A stretch of 64,000 nt of DNA from Helicobacter pullorum NCTC 12824 (GTDB lineage: Bacteria; Campylobacterota; Campylobacteria; Campylobacterales; Helicobacteraceae): positions 62,001 through 126,000 of the forward strand of contig NZ_JAERIT010000003.1 of the NCBI RefSeq assembly GCF_017979475.1, given 5' to 3'. This document shows, piece by piece, positions 34,466-43,901 of this stretch. The notes below the pieces were generated by a model. It worked only from the letters and a program-made list of their open reading frames with translations. It did not search any database and had not been told where the DNA came from. A program made the translations under genes and the position numbers. How positions within the stretch are numbered: the first letter of the stretch is position 1; each line of letters begins with the position of its first letter.

Positions 34466-34688
34466 TGGTGGATTTGGAACTTGTGTTTTAAATTTTGATT
34501 GATATTCCGCCTTTTGTCCAAAGATAATGATTGCATAAAGTGTGGCTTTAAAGTACATTTGTAATAAATAATTGTGAATTCAAATGTTTTTAGAGTTGGG
34601 TTTCTTGTGGTTTTAAAATGGAGAATGAGCAATTATTGTTTTAGATTCTTTTAATTTTTGGTTGGTATAATTGTAAGCGAAATTCAAG

Positions 34689-34729
34689 GGGCGACAATAC
34701 CAAAAGTCTTTTAGGCTACGCCCCACTTC
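34689..34729. repeat. nested inverted repeat downstream of the HEPN/Abi gene
   Basis: GGGGCG and CGCCCC pair as the outer stem, with ACC-AAAAG-TC-TTTT-AGG folding inside. It lies directly after the minus-strand Abi-like gene and could be its terminator, but no T-run follows. On the plus strand a TATAAT (about 34665) precedes it, so a small RNA is possible. The surrounding 34466-34738 has no gene that I can support. Confidence 0.35.
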
Positions 34730-34738
34730 TTTGATTAT

Positions 34739-35392
34739 TTAACAATAATCTAAAAATCTTTCATTGTATGTTTTAATTAAATCATCTAAGAATATTTCTA
34801 TTTTGTTTGGATTAATGCCGATGTGGGTATTTTTAACTTTTGTAGTTAATCTTGGATAATCAATCCCATTCTTGCTGATTGTTTTTGTTATATTCTCCCA
34901 ATGATAACTGCGATTGCGTAAATTTTGCAAAAGACTTAAGACAATATCGACTTTTTCGAAATTTTTAAAGTAAGTTTTTCTGCTATCTTTTATCCAAAAA
35001 TTCCTATTACTAGAATCATAATCCAAAAAGCTAATGTTGCCTAAATTCATTACTTTATTTTGGAATCTTCCTTTTCTTGTAATATGGATTATAGTTCCCA
35101 GACTCATACGAGAAAGGTATTGATGATGAGATAGGTAGCTTCCATTGCTATTATTTTCTATTTTTTCTCTAGCTTCAATGATTTTTGCATCTTTAGCATT
35201 TTTTATCCATTCATTATTTCTTAAAGAAAGCACACTGTCAAGCTTATTCCTAAGAATAATCTCTAATGTGGCAATCTTTGGGGTGATATTGGCTATTAGC
35301 TTTAAATTTTCATAATGCTTGTCTATCTCATTATTATAAGATTCCAATCTTTCTTTGGAGAGTAGAATCTTAAAATTCGTTAGCTTGTCCAT
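34739..35392 (-). CDS. Abi-like HEPN-domain protein
   Basis: 217 residues with AAAGGG before the ATG. Helical protein resembling the Abi_2/AbiD-F family: LIANITPKIATLEIILRNKL near residue 35-50, and VLSLLQNLRNRSYHWENI near 155-170. The latter contains R-N-x3-H, the HEPN ribonuclease-like motif. Such proteins act in phage abortive infection or toxin-antitoxin systems by RNA cleavage. No partner gene is evident. Situated beside a broken methyltransferase in an accessory patch, so possibly acquired. Confidence 0.6.
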   Translation of the reverse strand: MDKLTNFKILLSKERLESYNNEIDKHYENLKLIANITPKIATLEIILRNKLDSVLSLRNNEWIKNAKDAKIIEAREKIENNSNGSYLSHHQYLSRMSLGTIIHITRKGRFQNKVMNLGNISFLDYDSSNRNFWIKDSRKTYFKNFEKVDIVLSLLQNLRNRSYHWENITKTISKNGIDYPRLTTKVKNTHIGINPNKIEIFLDDLIKTYNERFLDYC

Positions 35393-35412
35393 TGGTTTCC
35401 CTTTTTGGACTG

Positions 35413-36102
35413 CTATTTTGCAATCAAAGTAAGGATTTTTCCTACCACTTCTTGTGGATTTTCTGCTTTATAAATCGGTCTGCCAACGACAATAAAATCA
35501 CTCATTGCTTCTTTGGCATCTTGCAAGGTAGCGGTGCGTTTCTGATCTCCGCTATCTTCACCAAAAGGGCGGATAGCAGGTGTGAGAGTTAGGAAATCTT
35601 GTCCTATTTTTTCTTTAATAGCTTTGGATTCCAAACAAGAGCAAACTACCCCATTAATCCCAGATTCATGGGCTATTTTAGCAAATTCTAATACTTGTGA
35701 TTCTAAATTAGCATGGTAGATTTCATAAAAACTCTCTTGATTGAAGCTAGTAAGTGCTGTAACTGCCATAATAAGTGGGGGATTTTGAATGTGTTGAATG
35801 CGTTTTATCACTTCTTGCATTGCTTCTCTTCCACTACTTGCGTGGATTGTTAGCATATCTATGGGTAATTTTGTGATTTCATCAATGCTATCTCCCATTG
35901 TGTTAGGAATATCATAAAGCTTTAAATCTAAAAAAATTTTAAAATCCCCGATAGATTTGATTTGATAAAGAAAATCTTTACCATCTCTTATGAAGCTTCT
36001 AAGTCCAACTTTTACCCAAATATCTTTGGTGTTTTTGAGGTTTTCTAAAAGCTTGAGATTGTCTTTTGGGTTTGGCATATCAAGGGCAATGCAAAGTTTC
36101 AT
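35413..36102 (-). CDS. pyrF: orotidine 5'-phosphate decarboxylase
   Basis: 229 residues. Final step of UMP synthesis. LCIALDMPNPKDNLKLLENL, WVKVGLRSF, the catalytic FLDLKLYDIPNTMGDSIDEI (Asp-x-Lys-x2-Asp), TPAIRPFGEDSGDQKRTAT, DFIVVGRPIYKAENP. Overlaps the 3' end of nusB by 4 bp. Confidence 0.95.
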   Translation of the reverse strand: MKLCIALDMPNPKDNLKLLENLKNTKDIWVKVGLRSFIRDGKDFLYQIKSIGDFKIFLDLKLYDIPNTMGDSIDEITKLPIDMLTIHASSGREAMQEVIKRIQHIQNPPLIMAVTALTSFNQESFYEIYHANLESQVLEFAKIAHESGINGVVCSCLESKAIKEKIGQDFLTLTPAIRPFGEDSGDQKRTATLQDAKEAMSDFIVVGRPIYKAENPQEVVGKILTLIAK

Positions 36103-36545
36103 TGATTTCCTTTTTGGTGAGGTTGATGGGGAGTTTGGGAAGAATCTTGTAGATTTTTGGCTATCCCATCAAGCACTCCATTGATAAATTTTGCAGAGTT
36201 TTCATTGCCAAAGCTTTTTGCAAGTTCTAATGCCTCATTAATTGCAATGGCTTTGCTTAAATGATTGAAAATAATTTCATAAACTCCAAGTCTCAAAATG
36301 GCTTTTTCCATATCTCCAATTTTTGAAAAATCCCAATCTTTGAGTTGATGAGAGATTCGTAAATCTAGTGCTTCTAGGTTTGCAATCACACCTTCAAAAA
36401 GGCTGGTTGCAAATTCTTTTTGGTTGTTTTTGATTTTTTGTTCTTCAAAAATTTCATCTGCAAATTTACCAATTTTTTCATTTCCGCTACCATAGGCATA
36501 CAAAAGTTGTACAACAACTTCTCTGGCATGACTTCTAGTTGCCAT
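36099..36545 (-). CDS. nusB: transcription antitermination factor NusB
   Basis: 148 residues. Binds boxA RNA with NusE in rRNA antitermination. ATRSHAREVVVQLLYAYGSG, then ILRLGVYEIIFNHLSKAIAINEALELAKSFG (split over residues 90-120) and FINGVLDGIAKNLQ. Abuts ribH, as in H. pylori. Confidence 0.93.
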   Translation of the reverse strand: MATRSHAREVVVQLLYAYGSGNEKIGKFADEIFEEQKIKNNQKEFATSLFEGVIANLEALDLRISHQLKDWDFSKIGDMEKAILRLGVYEIIFNHLSKAIAINEALELAKSFGNENSAKFINGVLDGIAKNLQDSSQTPHQPHQKGNQ

Positions 36546-37015
36546 TATGCACCAATCTTGCGATAGAGATTGATAAGTTCAATAAGGCTACTCATTGATT
36601 CAAAGCCTTTATTGCCGGATTTTGTCCCCGCTCTCTCAATGGCTTGTTCAATGCTATCAGTAGTTAAAACTCCAAAAGTAACAGCAGCACCATAGCGGAT
36701 TGTAACATTTGCAATACCTTTTGTTGCTTCTGCGCTTACATAATCAAAGTGTGGTGTAGAGCCGCGTATAATTGCACCCAAACAACAAACGCCATCATAA
36801 TTTCCTTGTGCAAGTACTTTTTCTAGTGCAAATGGAATCTCAAAAGCTCCCGGCACCAAAATGTGTGTGAGATTTTCTTCAATTCCTCCATGCCTCAAAA
36901 AGCAATCTTTGGCACCCTCGACTAATCTATCGGTAATAAGATGATTAAAGCGGCTTGAAATAATTGCGATTTTTTCATCGCCAAGTAATGATAATTCACC
37001 TTCAATAATTTGCAT
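36545..37015 (-). CDS. ribH: 6,7-dimethyl-8-ribityllumazine synthase
   Basis: 156 residues. Penultimate step in riboflavin synthesis. [75 protein letters not shown], and GNKGFE are the family blocks. Confidence 0.95.
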   Translation of the reverse strand: MQIIEGELSLLGDEKIAIISSRFNHLITDRLVEGAKDCFLRHGGIEENLTHILVPGAFEIPFALEKVLAQGNYDGVCCLGAIIRGSTPHFDYVSAEATKGIANVTIRYGAAVTFGVLTTDSIEQAIERAGTKSGNKGFESMSSLIELINLYRKIGA

Positions 37016-37025
37016 TTTTTATCCT

Positions 37026-37823
37026 TTATTTTATGAGATTGTCAATTTCTAGTATTTTTTGGCAAAGTTCAAGTAAGACTTGTGGGGTTAGCATATTAGG
37101 TCCATCGCTTAGAGCGATTTTTGGGTTGGTATGCACTTCGGCAAATAAGCCATCAATCCCAACTGCACTTGCCGCTCTTGCCAAAATGGGAGCAAAGCGG
37201 GAATCGCCTCCGCTTTTTCCGCCGCCTGCACCGGGCATTTGTACAGCGTGAGTTGCATCAAAAATAACCGGAGCAAATTCTCGCATAATCACCAAAGAGC
37301 GCATATCCACCACTAGATTTCCATACCCAAAGCTACTTCCGCGTTCTGTTAGAAGAATCCCTAGATTTTTGGATTCTTGATAAGTAGGATTCTCTCCGCC
37401 ACGGGTTTTTATAGCCTTTAAAACGGAATAACGCATATCGGCTGGATTCATAAATTGCCCCTTTTTGATATTGACAATAGCTTTGCTTTTGGCTACCTCT
37501 ACAATCAAATCTGTTTGTCGGCATAAAAAAGCTGGAATTTGCAAAATATCTACCACTTCTGCTGCGGGTTTTACTTGGTAGGTTTCATGAATGTCTGTTA
37601 GGAGTTTGTAGCCAAATTTTGCTTTAATCTTAGCTAGAGATTCTAATCCTTTTTCTAAGCCCGGTCCTCTGTAAGATTCAAGGCTTGTGCGGTTGGCTTT
37701 ATCAAAACTTGCTTTGAAATAAAAGTCAATTTTGGGGTTTTTTGAGAGGGGATTTAGAGATTCTGCAATTTCTTCTAAAATTTCATCATTTTCAATAACG
37801 CAAGGTCCAGCTATTATAATCAT
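37026..37823 (-). CDS. kdsA: KDO-8-phosphate synthase
   Basis: 265 residues. Condenses PEP with arabinose-5-phosphate to make KDO for [99 protein letters not shown]. Begins 3 bp after the carbonic anhydrase gene. Confidence 0.95.
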   Translation of the reverse strand: MIIIAGPCVIENDEILEEIAESLNPLSKNPKIDFYFKASFDKANRTSLESYRGPGLEKGLESLAKIKAKFGYKLLTDIHETYQVKPAAEVVDILQIPAFLCRQTDLIVEVAKSKAIVNIKKGQFMNPADMRYSVLKAIKTRGGENPTYQESKNLGILLTERGSSFGYGNLVVDMRSLVIMREFAPVIFDATHAVQMPGAGGGKSGGDSRFAPILARAASAVGIDGLFAEVHTNPKIALSDGPNMLTPQVLLELCQKILEIDNLIK

Positions 37824-37826
37824 TAT

Positions 37827-38462
37827 TTATCCTTTTAGTAAATTAAATTCGTGTTTTTTAAAATCATAACTATAAACTTCACCACTTTCAATAATATAAT
37901 GCCAGCCATAGATATGGAGTGTTCTAGCAAGATATTTTTCTTTGACATTGGGGTAGGTAAAGAGATTCATAATTTGCTTTTCAATATTGATTTGTTCTGT
38001 AAAATATGCTCGCATAGCTTTGGTTTTTGGATTAAGAGCTAATACTTGCTCTTTAACAGGAGAGATGAGCTTCAGCCAATTTCTCACATTTGGCATTTTT
38101 GTGAAATGCTCCTCTTCATAAAGTGCAGCACAACCACCACAATGAGAATGTCCGCAAATAATGATATTTTCTACTTTTAATTCTTCTAGGGCATATTCAA
38201 TGGCAGATGTGGTAGCGAGGTATTCATCCGCTTCTCTATAAGGTGGCACGATATTGGCAATATTTCGGATTACAAAAAGCTCTCCGGGAAGTGTATTTGT
38301 AATGAGGTTTGGAACAACGCGAGAATCAGAACAGCCCACAAAAAGAGTGTGAGGGTTCTGCCCTTCTTTAAGATTTTCAAAAAGTTCTTTATAGGTTAGA
38401 AAATTCTCTTCTTTGAATTTTATTGCTCCTTCAAAAAGCGTTTCAATAGAGGTTTGTGCCAA
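37827..38462 (-). CDS. beta-carbonic anhydrase
   Basis: 211 residues. Zinc ligands in VGCSDSRVVPNLI and ICGHSHCGGCAAL. No signal peptide, so cytoplasmic, as for the H. pylori beta enzyme at the same locus. Interconverts CO2 and bicarbonate, important for capnophilic growth. Confidence 0.92.
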   Translation of the reverse strand: MAQTSIETLFEGAIKFKEENFLTYKELFENLKEGQNPHTLFVGCSDSRVVPNLITNTLPGELFVIRNIANIVPPYREADEYLATTSAIEYALEELKVENIIICGHSHCGGCAALYEEEHFTKMPNVRNWLKLISPVKEQVLALNPKTKAMRAYFTEQINIEKQIMNLFTYPNVKEKYLARTLHIYGWHYIIESGEVYSYDFKKHEFNLLKG

Positions 38463-38471
38463 TTTGTATCC

Positions 38472-39248
38472 TTATTGCTGTGTAGCTTTAGAAAGATTTT
38501 CCATAAGATTGGAGAGATCTTCGCCTATGCTATACACATATAAATCAACCCGCCTATTTTTGGCTCTCAATTCTGGAATATCATTGTTGGCAATAGGCGA
38601 AAACTCTCCTTCTCCACCGCCTATAATGCGTTCTTTGTCAATACCTTGAGAGATTAATAAATTAGCCACATTGACTCCTCTAGCAATAGAAAGCTCTAAA
38701 TTATCCGCAAAAGTGGCGTTTTTTTTCATAGGTGTATTATCTGTATGACCGATTGCTTTGATGAGTATTTCTTTGGGGAGATGATTAAGCTCTAAGGAAA
38801 TGCGTTTTAAAAAGGTAATGCCATTTGGATTGCTAAGTGTTGCGCTGCCACTTTCAAAAAGCAAATCTTCTGGAATGCGGATTATTACACCTTTTTCGGC
38901 TTCTTCAAATTCTACTGCAGGACCATTTGCAAGTTTATTGATTTCATTGTATTCAGTGATAAGACTTGCAAAGATATTCATTACATTATCCATTTCTGTT
39001 TCTGCTTGGATAGGGGTTGCTTGTATAGGTTGTGGCGGATTAATTTGTGTCCTTAGTCCTTTTTCTAAAACTGCAAAAGAGCCTTCTAAAGATCCTATGG
39101 CTTGGTTGATTTTTTGATTGGTAAAAGAAGCCATAGAAAGCAGGAGAATAAAGAATGTAAGAATCAAAGTTACCATATCTCCATAAGTTCCAAGCCATAA
39201 AGGGACGCCTTGTGGGCAATCACAAGGGGGACATTTTTCTTTTGCCAC
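38472..39248 (-). CDS. orphan MotB/PomB-like stator protein
   Basis: 258 residues. CPPCDCPQGVPLWLGTYGDM-VTLILTFFILLLSM holds a single N-terminal membrane helix with the proton/ion-binding Asp (GD). A plug/linker and a C-terminal OmpA peptidoglycan-binding domain follow (KAIGHTDNTPMKKNATFADN, ARGVNVANLLISQGI, RAKNRRVDLYVY). The N-terminus resembles the PomB branch rather than the usual Helicobacter MotB (ECPAGEKWAVPYADF). No motA/pomA-like gene is adjacent. It could pair with a MotA encoded elsewhere or serve another TonB/ExbB-like energised complex. Confidence 0.75.
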   Translation of the reverse strand: MAKEKCPPCDCPQGVPLWLGTYGDMVTLILTFFILLLSMASFTNQKINQAIGSLEGSFAVLEKGLRTQINPPQPIQATPIQAETEMDNVMNIFASLITEYNEINKLANGPAVEFEEAEKGVIIRIPEDLLFESGSATLSNPNGITFLKRISLELNHLPKEILIKAIGHTDNTPMKKNATFADNLELSIARGVNVANLLISQGIDKERIIGGGEGEFSPIANNDIPELRAKNRRVDLYVYSIGEDLSNLMENLSKATQQ

Positions 39249-39342
39249 TTTTGAAATCCTTAAATTTTAAACTCTATTGTCTAATTATAACTTGTATTTG
39301 GTTATAATTTAATTTAATTTTTAAATTTTAAGTGAGGAAATT

Positions 39343-39960
39343 TTGCAAGCCATTGTTGATTTTATTGTTGAGAGTGTTGGTGCTTTGGGTTACTTTGGGA
39401 TTTTTTTTATGATGCTTTTAGAGAGCAGTTTCATTCCTTTTCCAAGTGAAGTTGTAATGATACCAGCAGGTTATTTAGCACACCAAGGCGAAATGAATTT
39501 TTTTGTAGCTATTTTATTTGGGATTTTGGGTTCTTTAGCAGGTGCTTTGATTAATTATTATTTGGCACTTTTCTTTGGTAGAGACATTCTTATTAGATAT
39601 GGCAAATATGTTTTCTTTGATGAAAAAACAATGCAAAAAATGGAAGATTTTTTTGCTAAGCATGGACATGTTTCTACTTTTAGCGGTCGTTTAATTCCTG
39701 TTGTGCGTCAATATATTTCACTCCCTGCTGGACTTGGTAAAATGAATCTTGCTTTGTTTTGCTTTTATACTTCTTTGGGTGCTGGAATCTGGGTTATTAT
39801 TCTTACTGCACTTGGTTATTTTTTGGGACAAAATGAGGCACTTTTGAAAGAGTATTTGCATATTATTACACTAGGATTAGTGTTTTTGGTGGTATTAGGA
39901 ATAGCGGTTTATATTTTTTATCAAAAACGCAAGAGACAAAATTCTAAGAATCTTGGATAG
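39343..39960 (+). CDS. DedA family membrane protein
   Basis: 205 residues from a TTG with GAGG upstream. Family motifs: FFMMLLESSFIPFPSEVVMI-PAGYLA, GSLAGALINYYLALFFGRDI, FFAKHGHVSTFSGRLIPVVR-QYISLPAGLGKMN. DedA proteins are thought to flip undecaprenyl phosphate or other phospholipids. Overlaps the 3' end of the Na/Pi transporter gene by 17 bp, convergent. Confidence 0.88.
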   Translation: MQAIVDFIVESVGALGYFGIFFMMLLESSFIPFPSEVVMIPAGYLAHQGEMNFFVAILFGILGSLAGALINYYLALFFGRDILIRYGKYVFFDEKTMQKMEDFFAKHGHVSTFSGRLIPVVRQYISLPAGLGKMNLALFCFYTSLGAGIWVIILTALGYFLGQNEALLKEYLHIITLGLVFLVVLGIAVYIFYQKRKRQNSKNLG

Positions 39961-41731
39961 ATTCTTGTGGATTTTGCTCTTTTAGCCATTCTTCTTTGGC
40001 AAAAATAATTTCCACTGCTTCAATTAATTGGTTAGCAATTTGTGCGACAAAAGCACTATCATTGAGGATAGAAGTTCCATTAGTTACGCTGATTTTATCT
40101 TGAGAAATAAGTTCTTCTACATTGTGGAGGGCATTATAATCTTTTTCTTTCAAGAGATTTTTTGCATTTTTGAGTTGAGAGAGAATAAGCTGTGCGTTTT
40201 CATCTTTCATTGTTTTTAGCTCTTCAATACTTCTTAAAAGCTCGCCTAAGTCTTTTCGCATTGCATTGTATTGATTGGCTAATTCTTTGTTTTGTGAGCT
40301 TGAATAGACTTTCATATTAGTTTGGATAATTTTAAGATTCTTGGTAGCTTCAGTGATATTGCGTGAAGCAATTTTAAAAGCAAAAATTCTTGAATGCTTT
40401 TTTTCATCTCGCACGAAAGTTTGCGCTTTGGTAGAAAATTCCATAATTGCATCAAAAAGCACTTTGATTTTGCGTTTGTAGAGATAATCTAAATCAACAT
40501 TTCCGCTAAACCATTTTTTGTTTTGGATAATATTGTCAAAACTCTCTTTTCCGCGTATATCACTGCGATTAAAACCAATGGTGTGTGCAATCATTGCATA
40601 CGCGTTGTTATAGAGATGCAAACTTTCTTTTTGTAATGCTTCAATGGCGGTATCAGGATAATTGATAATATTTTTATTGAGATAAAGTGGAGCGTCCATA
40701 TCTCTGTCTTTTGGTGCTTTGATGAATTTATCCAAAAAGAAAACAATTTGTTTGATAAATAAAGAAATCAATAAAACTGCAATAAGATTGAATAAAGTGT
40801 GAAAAAGCGCGGTTTTGAGCGTTAGATTATCTTGAGGAATCCATAAGTAATGTGCGACAAGATTGACAAGGCTAACAAAATAAGGAAACAATAAAATAAC
40901 AATCAATGCAATAGTGAAGTTAAAAATGCAATTTGCAATGGCTAATTTCTTGCCTTCTATGTTTGTGCTAAAGCTTGCTATTACTGCTGTAACAACTCCG
41001 CCAACACTTGTTCCCAAGGTCGCTGCTAAAGCATTTTCAAATCCTATTTGCCCGCTAATAAGAGCTGAAATGATAATGGCTAAAGTTGCATGGCTTGATT
41101 GAACGATTCCTGTAATAATTGCACCAAGTCCTACAAAAATCAAAATACCCTTGAATCCTTCGAAATTAAAGCGGGATAAATCCATTACTTCTTTGTAAGA
41201 TTCAAAGCCGCTTTTAATATAATCTACACCCAAAAAGAAAAAACCAATGCCCATAAATATAAGCCCAATACCTTTGAATAAGGAATCTTTTTGGAATCCA
41301 AGTAAAGTCCCACAAACAATCAAAGGGATTGCAAACATAGAAATATTAATACTAGTTAATCCTACAATGAGCCATGAACCAGCACTATTTCCAAGATTAG
41401 CACCAAAGACTATCCCTATGCCTTGTGCTAGAGTGATAAGCCCTGCTGAAAGAAAGGAAATAGAAATAATAGAAACCAAAGTAGAAGACTGCATTAAAAT
41501 GGTGGTAATTACACCAAAAGAAATACTTTTAAAGCGAGTGTCGGTAGATTTTTTTAGGATTTTTTCTAATAATCCACCGCTAAAAGATTTAAAGCCACCA
41601 CTAAGATTTGTCATTCCTATAAGCAAGATAGCAACACCTGCTAAGATTTTGGCAAATTCTGGAAATACAACCAAAAAATAGATTAAAGCAATAATGAGAG
41701 CAATAAGGGTATAGCGTCTAAAATTATGCAC
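39944..41731 (-). CDS. Na+/phosphate cotransporter family protein (NptA-PhoU type)
   Basis: 595 residues. The N-terminal ~340 residues are two Na/Pi-II repeats with Gln/Ser signatures (ITTILMQSSTLVSIISIS and AIITGIVQSSHATLAIIISA). The C-terminal ~220 residues are helical and PhoU-like. Probable sodium-driven phosphate uptake or efflux. A long helical tail (LKNAKNLLKEKDYNALHNVE) may sense phosphate status. Confidence 0.85.
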   Translation of the reverse strand: MHNFRRYTLIALIIALIYFLVVFPEFAKILAGVAILLIGMTNLSGGFKSFSGGLLEKILKKSTDTRFKSISFGVITTILMQSSTLVSIISISFLSAGLITLAQGIGIVFGANLGNSAGSWLIVGLTSINISMFAIPLIVCGTLLGFQKDSLFKGIGLIFMGIGFFFLGVDYIKSGFESYKEVMDLSRFNFEGFKGILIFVGLGAIITGIVQSSHATLAIIISALISGQIGFENALAATLGTSVGGVVTAVIASFSTNIEGKKLAIANCIFNFTIALIVILLFPYFVSLVNLVAHYLWIPQDNLTLKTALFHTLFNLIAVLLISLFIKQIVFFLDKFIKAPKDRDMDAPLYLNKNIINYPDTAIEALQKESLHLYNNAYAMIAHTIGFNRSDIRGKESFDNIIQNKKWFSGNVDLDYLYKRKIKVLFDAIMEFSTKAQTFVRDEKKHSRIFAFKIASRNITEATKNLKIIQTNMKVYSSSQNKELANQYNAMRKDLGELLRSIEELKTMKDENAQLILSQLKNAKNLLKEKDYNALHNVEELISQDKISVTNGTSILNDSAFVAQIANQLIEAVEIIFAKEEWLKEQNPQESIQDS

Positions 41732-41900
41732 CTAGATTCCTAATAAAAATTTTTAAAGATGCAATTATAGCAAAGCCAAAGAAACATCGATTAAAAACAT
41801 TAAAATATCTTTAAAAGTAAAATATTATTTAAACTTTTTATTATTTTATTAATATTTTTTGCTAATATGCAAACTAAGGAATAAAAAGTCAAGGGTTTTT

Positions 41901-43115
41901 ATGGAAAAAGCAAGAAAAAAGATTCTTATCATCGGTGGTGGTTATGGTGGATTAAAAGTCGCACTTGGATTGCAAAAGAAACTAAAAGCCAAAGCAGATA
42001 TTACTTTAATTAGCAAACATGACTACCATTATCAGACTACTTTGTTACATAAAGTAGCAATAGGCACTTTGAGTTCAAGAAAAGCAAGAATTTATTATCG
42101 CAAGATTTTGAATCCTAAAAAAATTCGTTTTATTAAGGATAAGATTATTGAGATTTGCCCCAGAGAAAACAAGGTAATTGGTAATGGCGGGGAATATTTT
42201 TATGATTATTTGGTGATTGGACTTGGATTTAAGCCAGATAGTTTTGGCATCAAGGGCGTAGATGCTTATACTTATAAACTTTCTTCCCTTAATCGGGCTT
42301 TGAAACTCACAAAAAATATTGAAAATAAATTCAAAGATTTTATGCATACAAAAAATCCCAAAGATTTACAAATTATTGTTTGTGGGACGGGATTTACCGG
42401 AATAGAGTTTGCAGCAGAGCTTGCTACGCAGCTTGATGAATTGTGTTTGATTTGTGGGATTGATAGGAAGATTCCAAAGGTTACTTGTATTGGGCGTTCG
42501 CCGCATATTCTACCTGTTTTTAATTCAAAATTAGTAGATATTGCAGAGGACAAACTAAAGAAATTGGGCGTAGAAATCATTTCTAGTGGAAATATTAAAG
42601 AAATACAAGAAAATAAGGTTTTGGTAGAAAAAGATGGCAAAATAATTGAAGTTGAAGGGAATACGATTATTTGGAGCGCAGGGGTAAAGGGAAGTGATAT
42701 AGTAGAAAAGTCAGAAATTCCTAATAAAAAGGGCAGAATCGCTGTGGATTCGCATTTGCAATGTAAGGATTTCTCTAATATTTATGTAGTGGGGGATTGT
42801 GCGATTGCTGCTACTAAAGATGCAATTCATGCACCAACAGCACAGCTTTCGGCTCAAATGGGAGATTATCTTGCAGAGCTTTTGTGTGCAAAGTTGGAAG
42901 GTAGGGCGTTTGAAAAGCCATTTTTATTTAATCATAGAGGGACGGTTTGTTCCATAGGGCATACAGATGGCGTGGGGATTGTTTATCATAAAAATGTCAG
43001 TGGAGAATTAGCTGCTTTTATGAAAAACACAATCGAAAATAAATGGCTTTTTAGCATAGGTGGTTTTAAAATGGTGTTTAAAAAGGGGCAATTTAGGTAT
43101 CGCACAAGCAATTAA
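41901..43115 (+). CDS. type II NADH dehydrogenase-like flavoprotein
   Basis: 404 residues from ATG 41901 (AAGGG 5 nt upstream). FAD motif KILIIGGGYGGLKVALGLQK, SKHDYHYQTTLLHKVA, then the NADH-binding IIVCGTGFTGIEFAAELATQ, TIIWSAGVKGSDIVEK, and VVGDCAIA. Single-subunit, non-proton-pumping NADH:quinone oxidoreductase is the best call. Notable, because Helicobacter complex I usually lacks NADH-input subunits. Confidence 0.8.
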   Translation: MEKARKKILIIGGGYGGLKVALGLQKKLKAKADITLISKHDYHYQTTLLHKVAIGTLSSRKARIYYRKILNPKKIRFIKDKIIEICPRENKVIGNGGEYFYDYLVIGLGFKPDSFGIKGVDAYTYKLSSLNRALKLTKNIENKFKDFMHTKNPKDLQIIVCGTGFTGIEFAAELATQLDELCLICGIDRKIPKVTCIGRSPHILPVFNSKLVDIAEDKLKKLGVEIISSGNIKEIQENKVLVEKDGKIIEVEGNTIIWSAGVKGSDIVEKSEIPNKKGRIAVDSHLQCKDFSNIYVVGDCAIAATKDAIHAPTAQLSAQMGDYLAELLCAKLEGRAFEKPFLFNHRGTVCSIGHTDGVGIVYHKNVSGELAAFMKNTIENKWLFSIGGFKMVFKKGQFRYRTSN

Positions 43116-43154
43116 TCATTAAAAATGCAGTAGAATCTGTTTTTTGGAGTGAAA

Positions 43155-43901
43155 TTGCAGAATCTTTTTGGGGAAACATTAGAGTTTGGATATAACCCTT
43201 GGCATGGATGTTTTAAAATCAGTGCTGGATGCAAAAATTGCTATGTTTTTAGTATTGATAAAAGTCATCAAAAAGATTCAAGGGAAATCTATCAAACAAA
43301 ATCTTTCTATCTTCCTTTGCAAAAAAATAAAAATCAAACTTATAAAATTCCGGATTTTTCTAAAATTTGGTTGTGCTTTAGTAGTGATTTTTTGCTCAAA
43401 GAGGCAGATTCTTGGCGTAAAGAAGTGTGGGAGATGATAAAAATACGCAAAAATTGCACATTTATTTTCTTTACCAAACGCATTATGAGATTTATGGAGT
43501 GTATCCCAAGTGATTGGGGTAGTGGGTATGAAAATGTAATAGTTGGTTGTAGCGTAGAAAATCAATATTATGCTTCTTTGCGTCTTGAGGGTTTTTTGCA
43601 ATTGCCAATTAAGCATAGATGGATTGTGTGTGCTCCATTGCTTGAGAGATTGGATTTAAGTCGATTTTTGGATAAGGAAAAAATTGAACATCTTAGTGTG
43701 GGCGGAGAATCTGGATTTAATGCTAGGATTTGTGATTATGAGTGGGTTTTGGATTTAAGGGAACAAGCTAAGAGAGCTAAGATTAATTTTAGCTTTCATC
43801 AAACAGGGAGTAGATTTTTAAAAGATTCAAGAATTTATAAAATACCAAAAAAACTTCAGAAAATCCAAGCCCAAAGGGCTGGAATTGATTTAGAATTTTA
43901 G
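43155..43901 (+). CDS. DUF5131 / phage Gp37-like radical-SAM-related protein
   Basis: About 248 residues. TTG 43155 is preferred over GTG 43149 because the latter lies on the ribosome binding site GGAG. ETLEFGYNPWHGCFKISAGCKNCYVF carries the Cys cluster typical of DUF5131 (C-x6-GC-x2-CY). IWLCFSSDFLLKEADSWRKE, FIFFTKRIMRF, VIVGCSVENQYYASLRLE and VGGESGFNARICDYEWVLDL follow. The family occurs in phages and genomic islands; function is not established. Abuts dnaK tail to tail with no gap. Confidence 0.75.
   Translation: MQNLFGETLEFGYNPWHGCFKISAGCKNCYVFSIDKSHQKDSREIYQTKSFYLPLQKNKNQTYKIPDFSKIWLCFSSDFLLKEADSWRKEVWEMIKIRKNCTFIFFTKRIMRFMECIPSDWGSGYENVIVGCSVENQYYASLRLEGFLQLPIKHRWIVCAPLLERLDLSRFLDKEKIEHLSVGGESGFNARICDYEWVLDLREQAKRAKINFSFHQTGSRFLKDSRIYKIPKKLQKIQAQRAGIDLEF

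Noticed and set aside
34232-34558. Minus-strand frame opposite the FkbM remainder
   Set aside because: The plus strand encodes the conserved C-terminal half of the methyltransferase in one frame; the opposite frame is a shadow.
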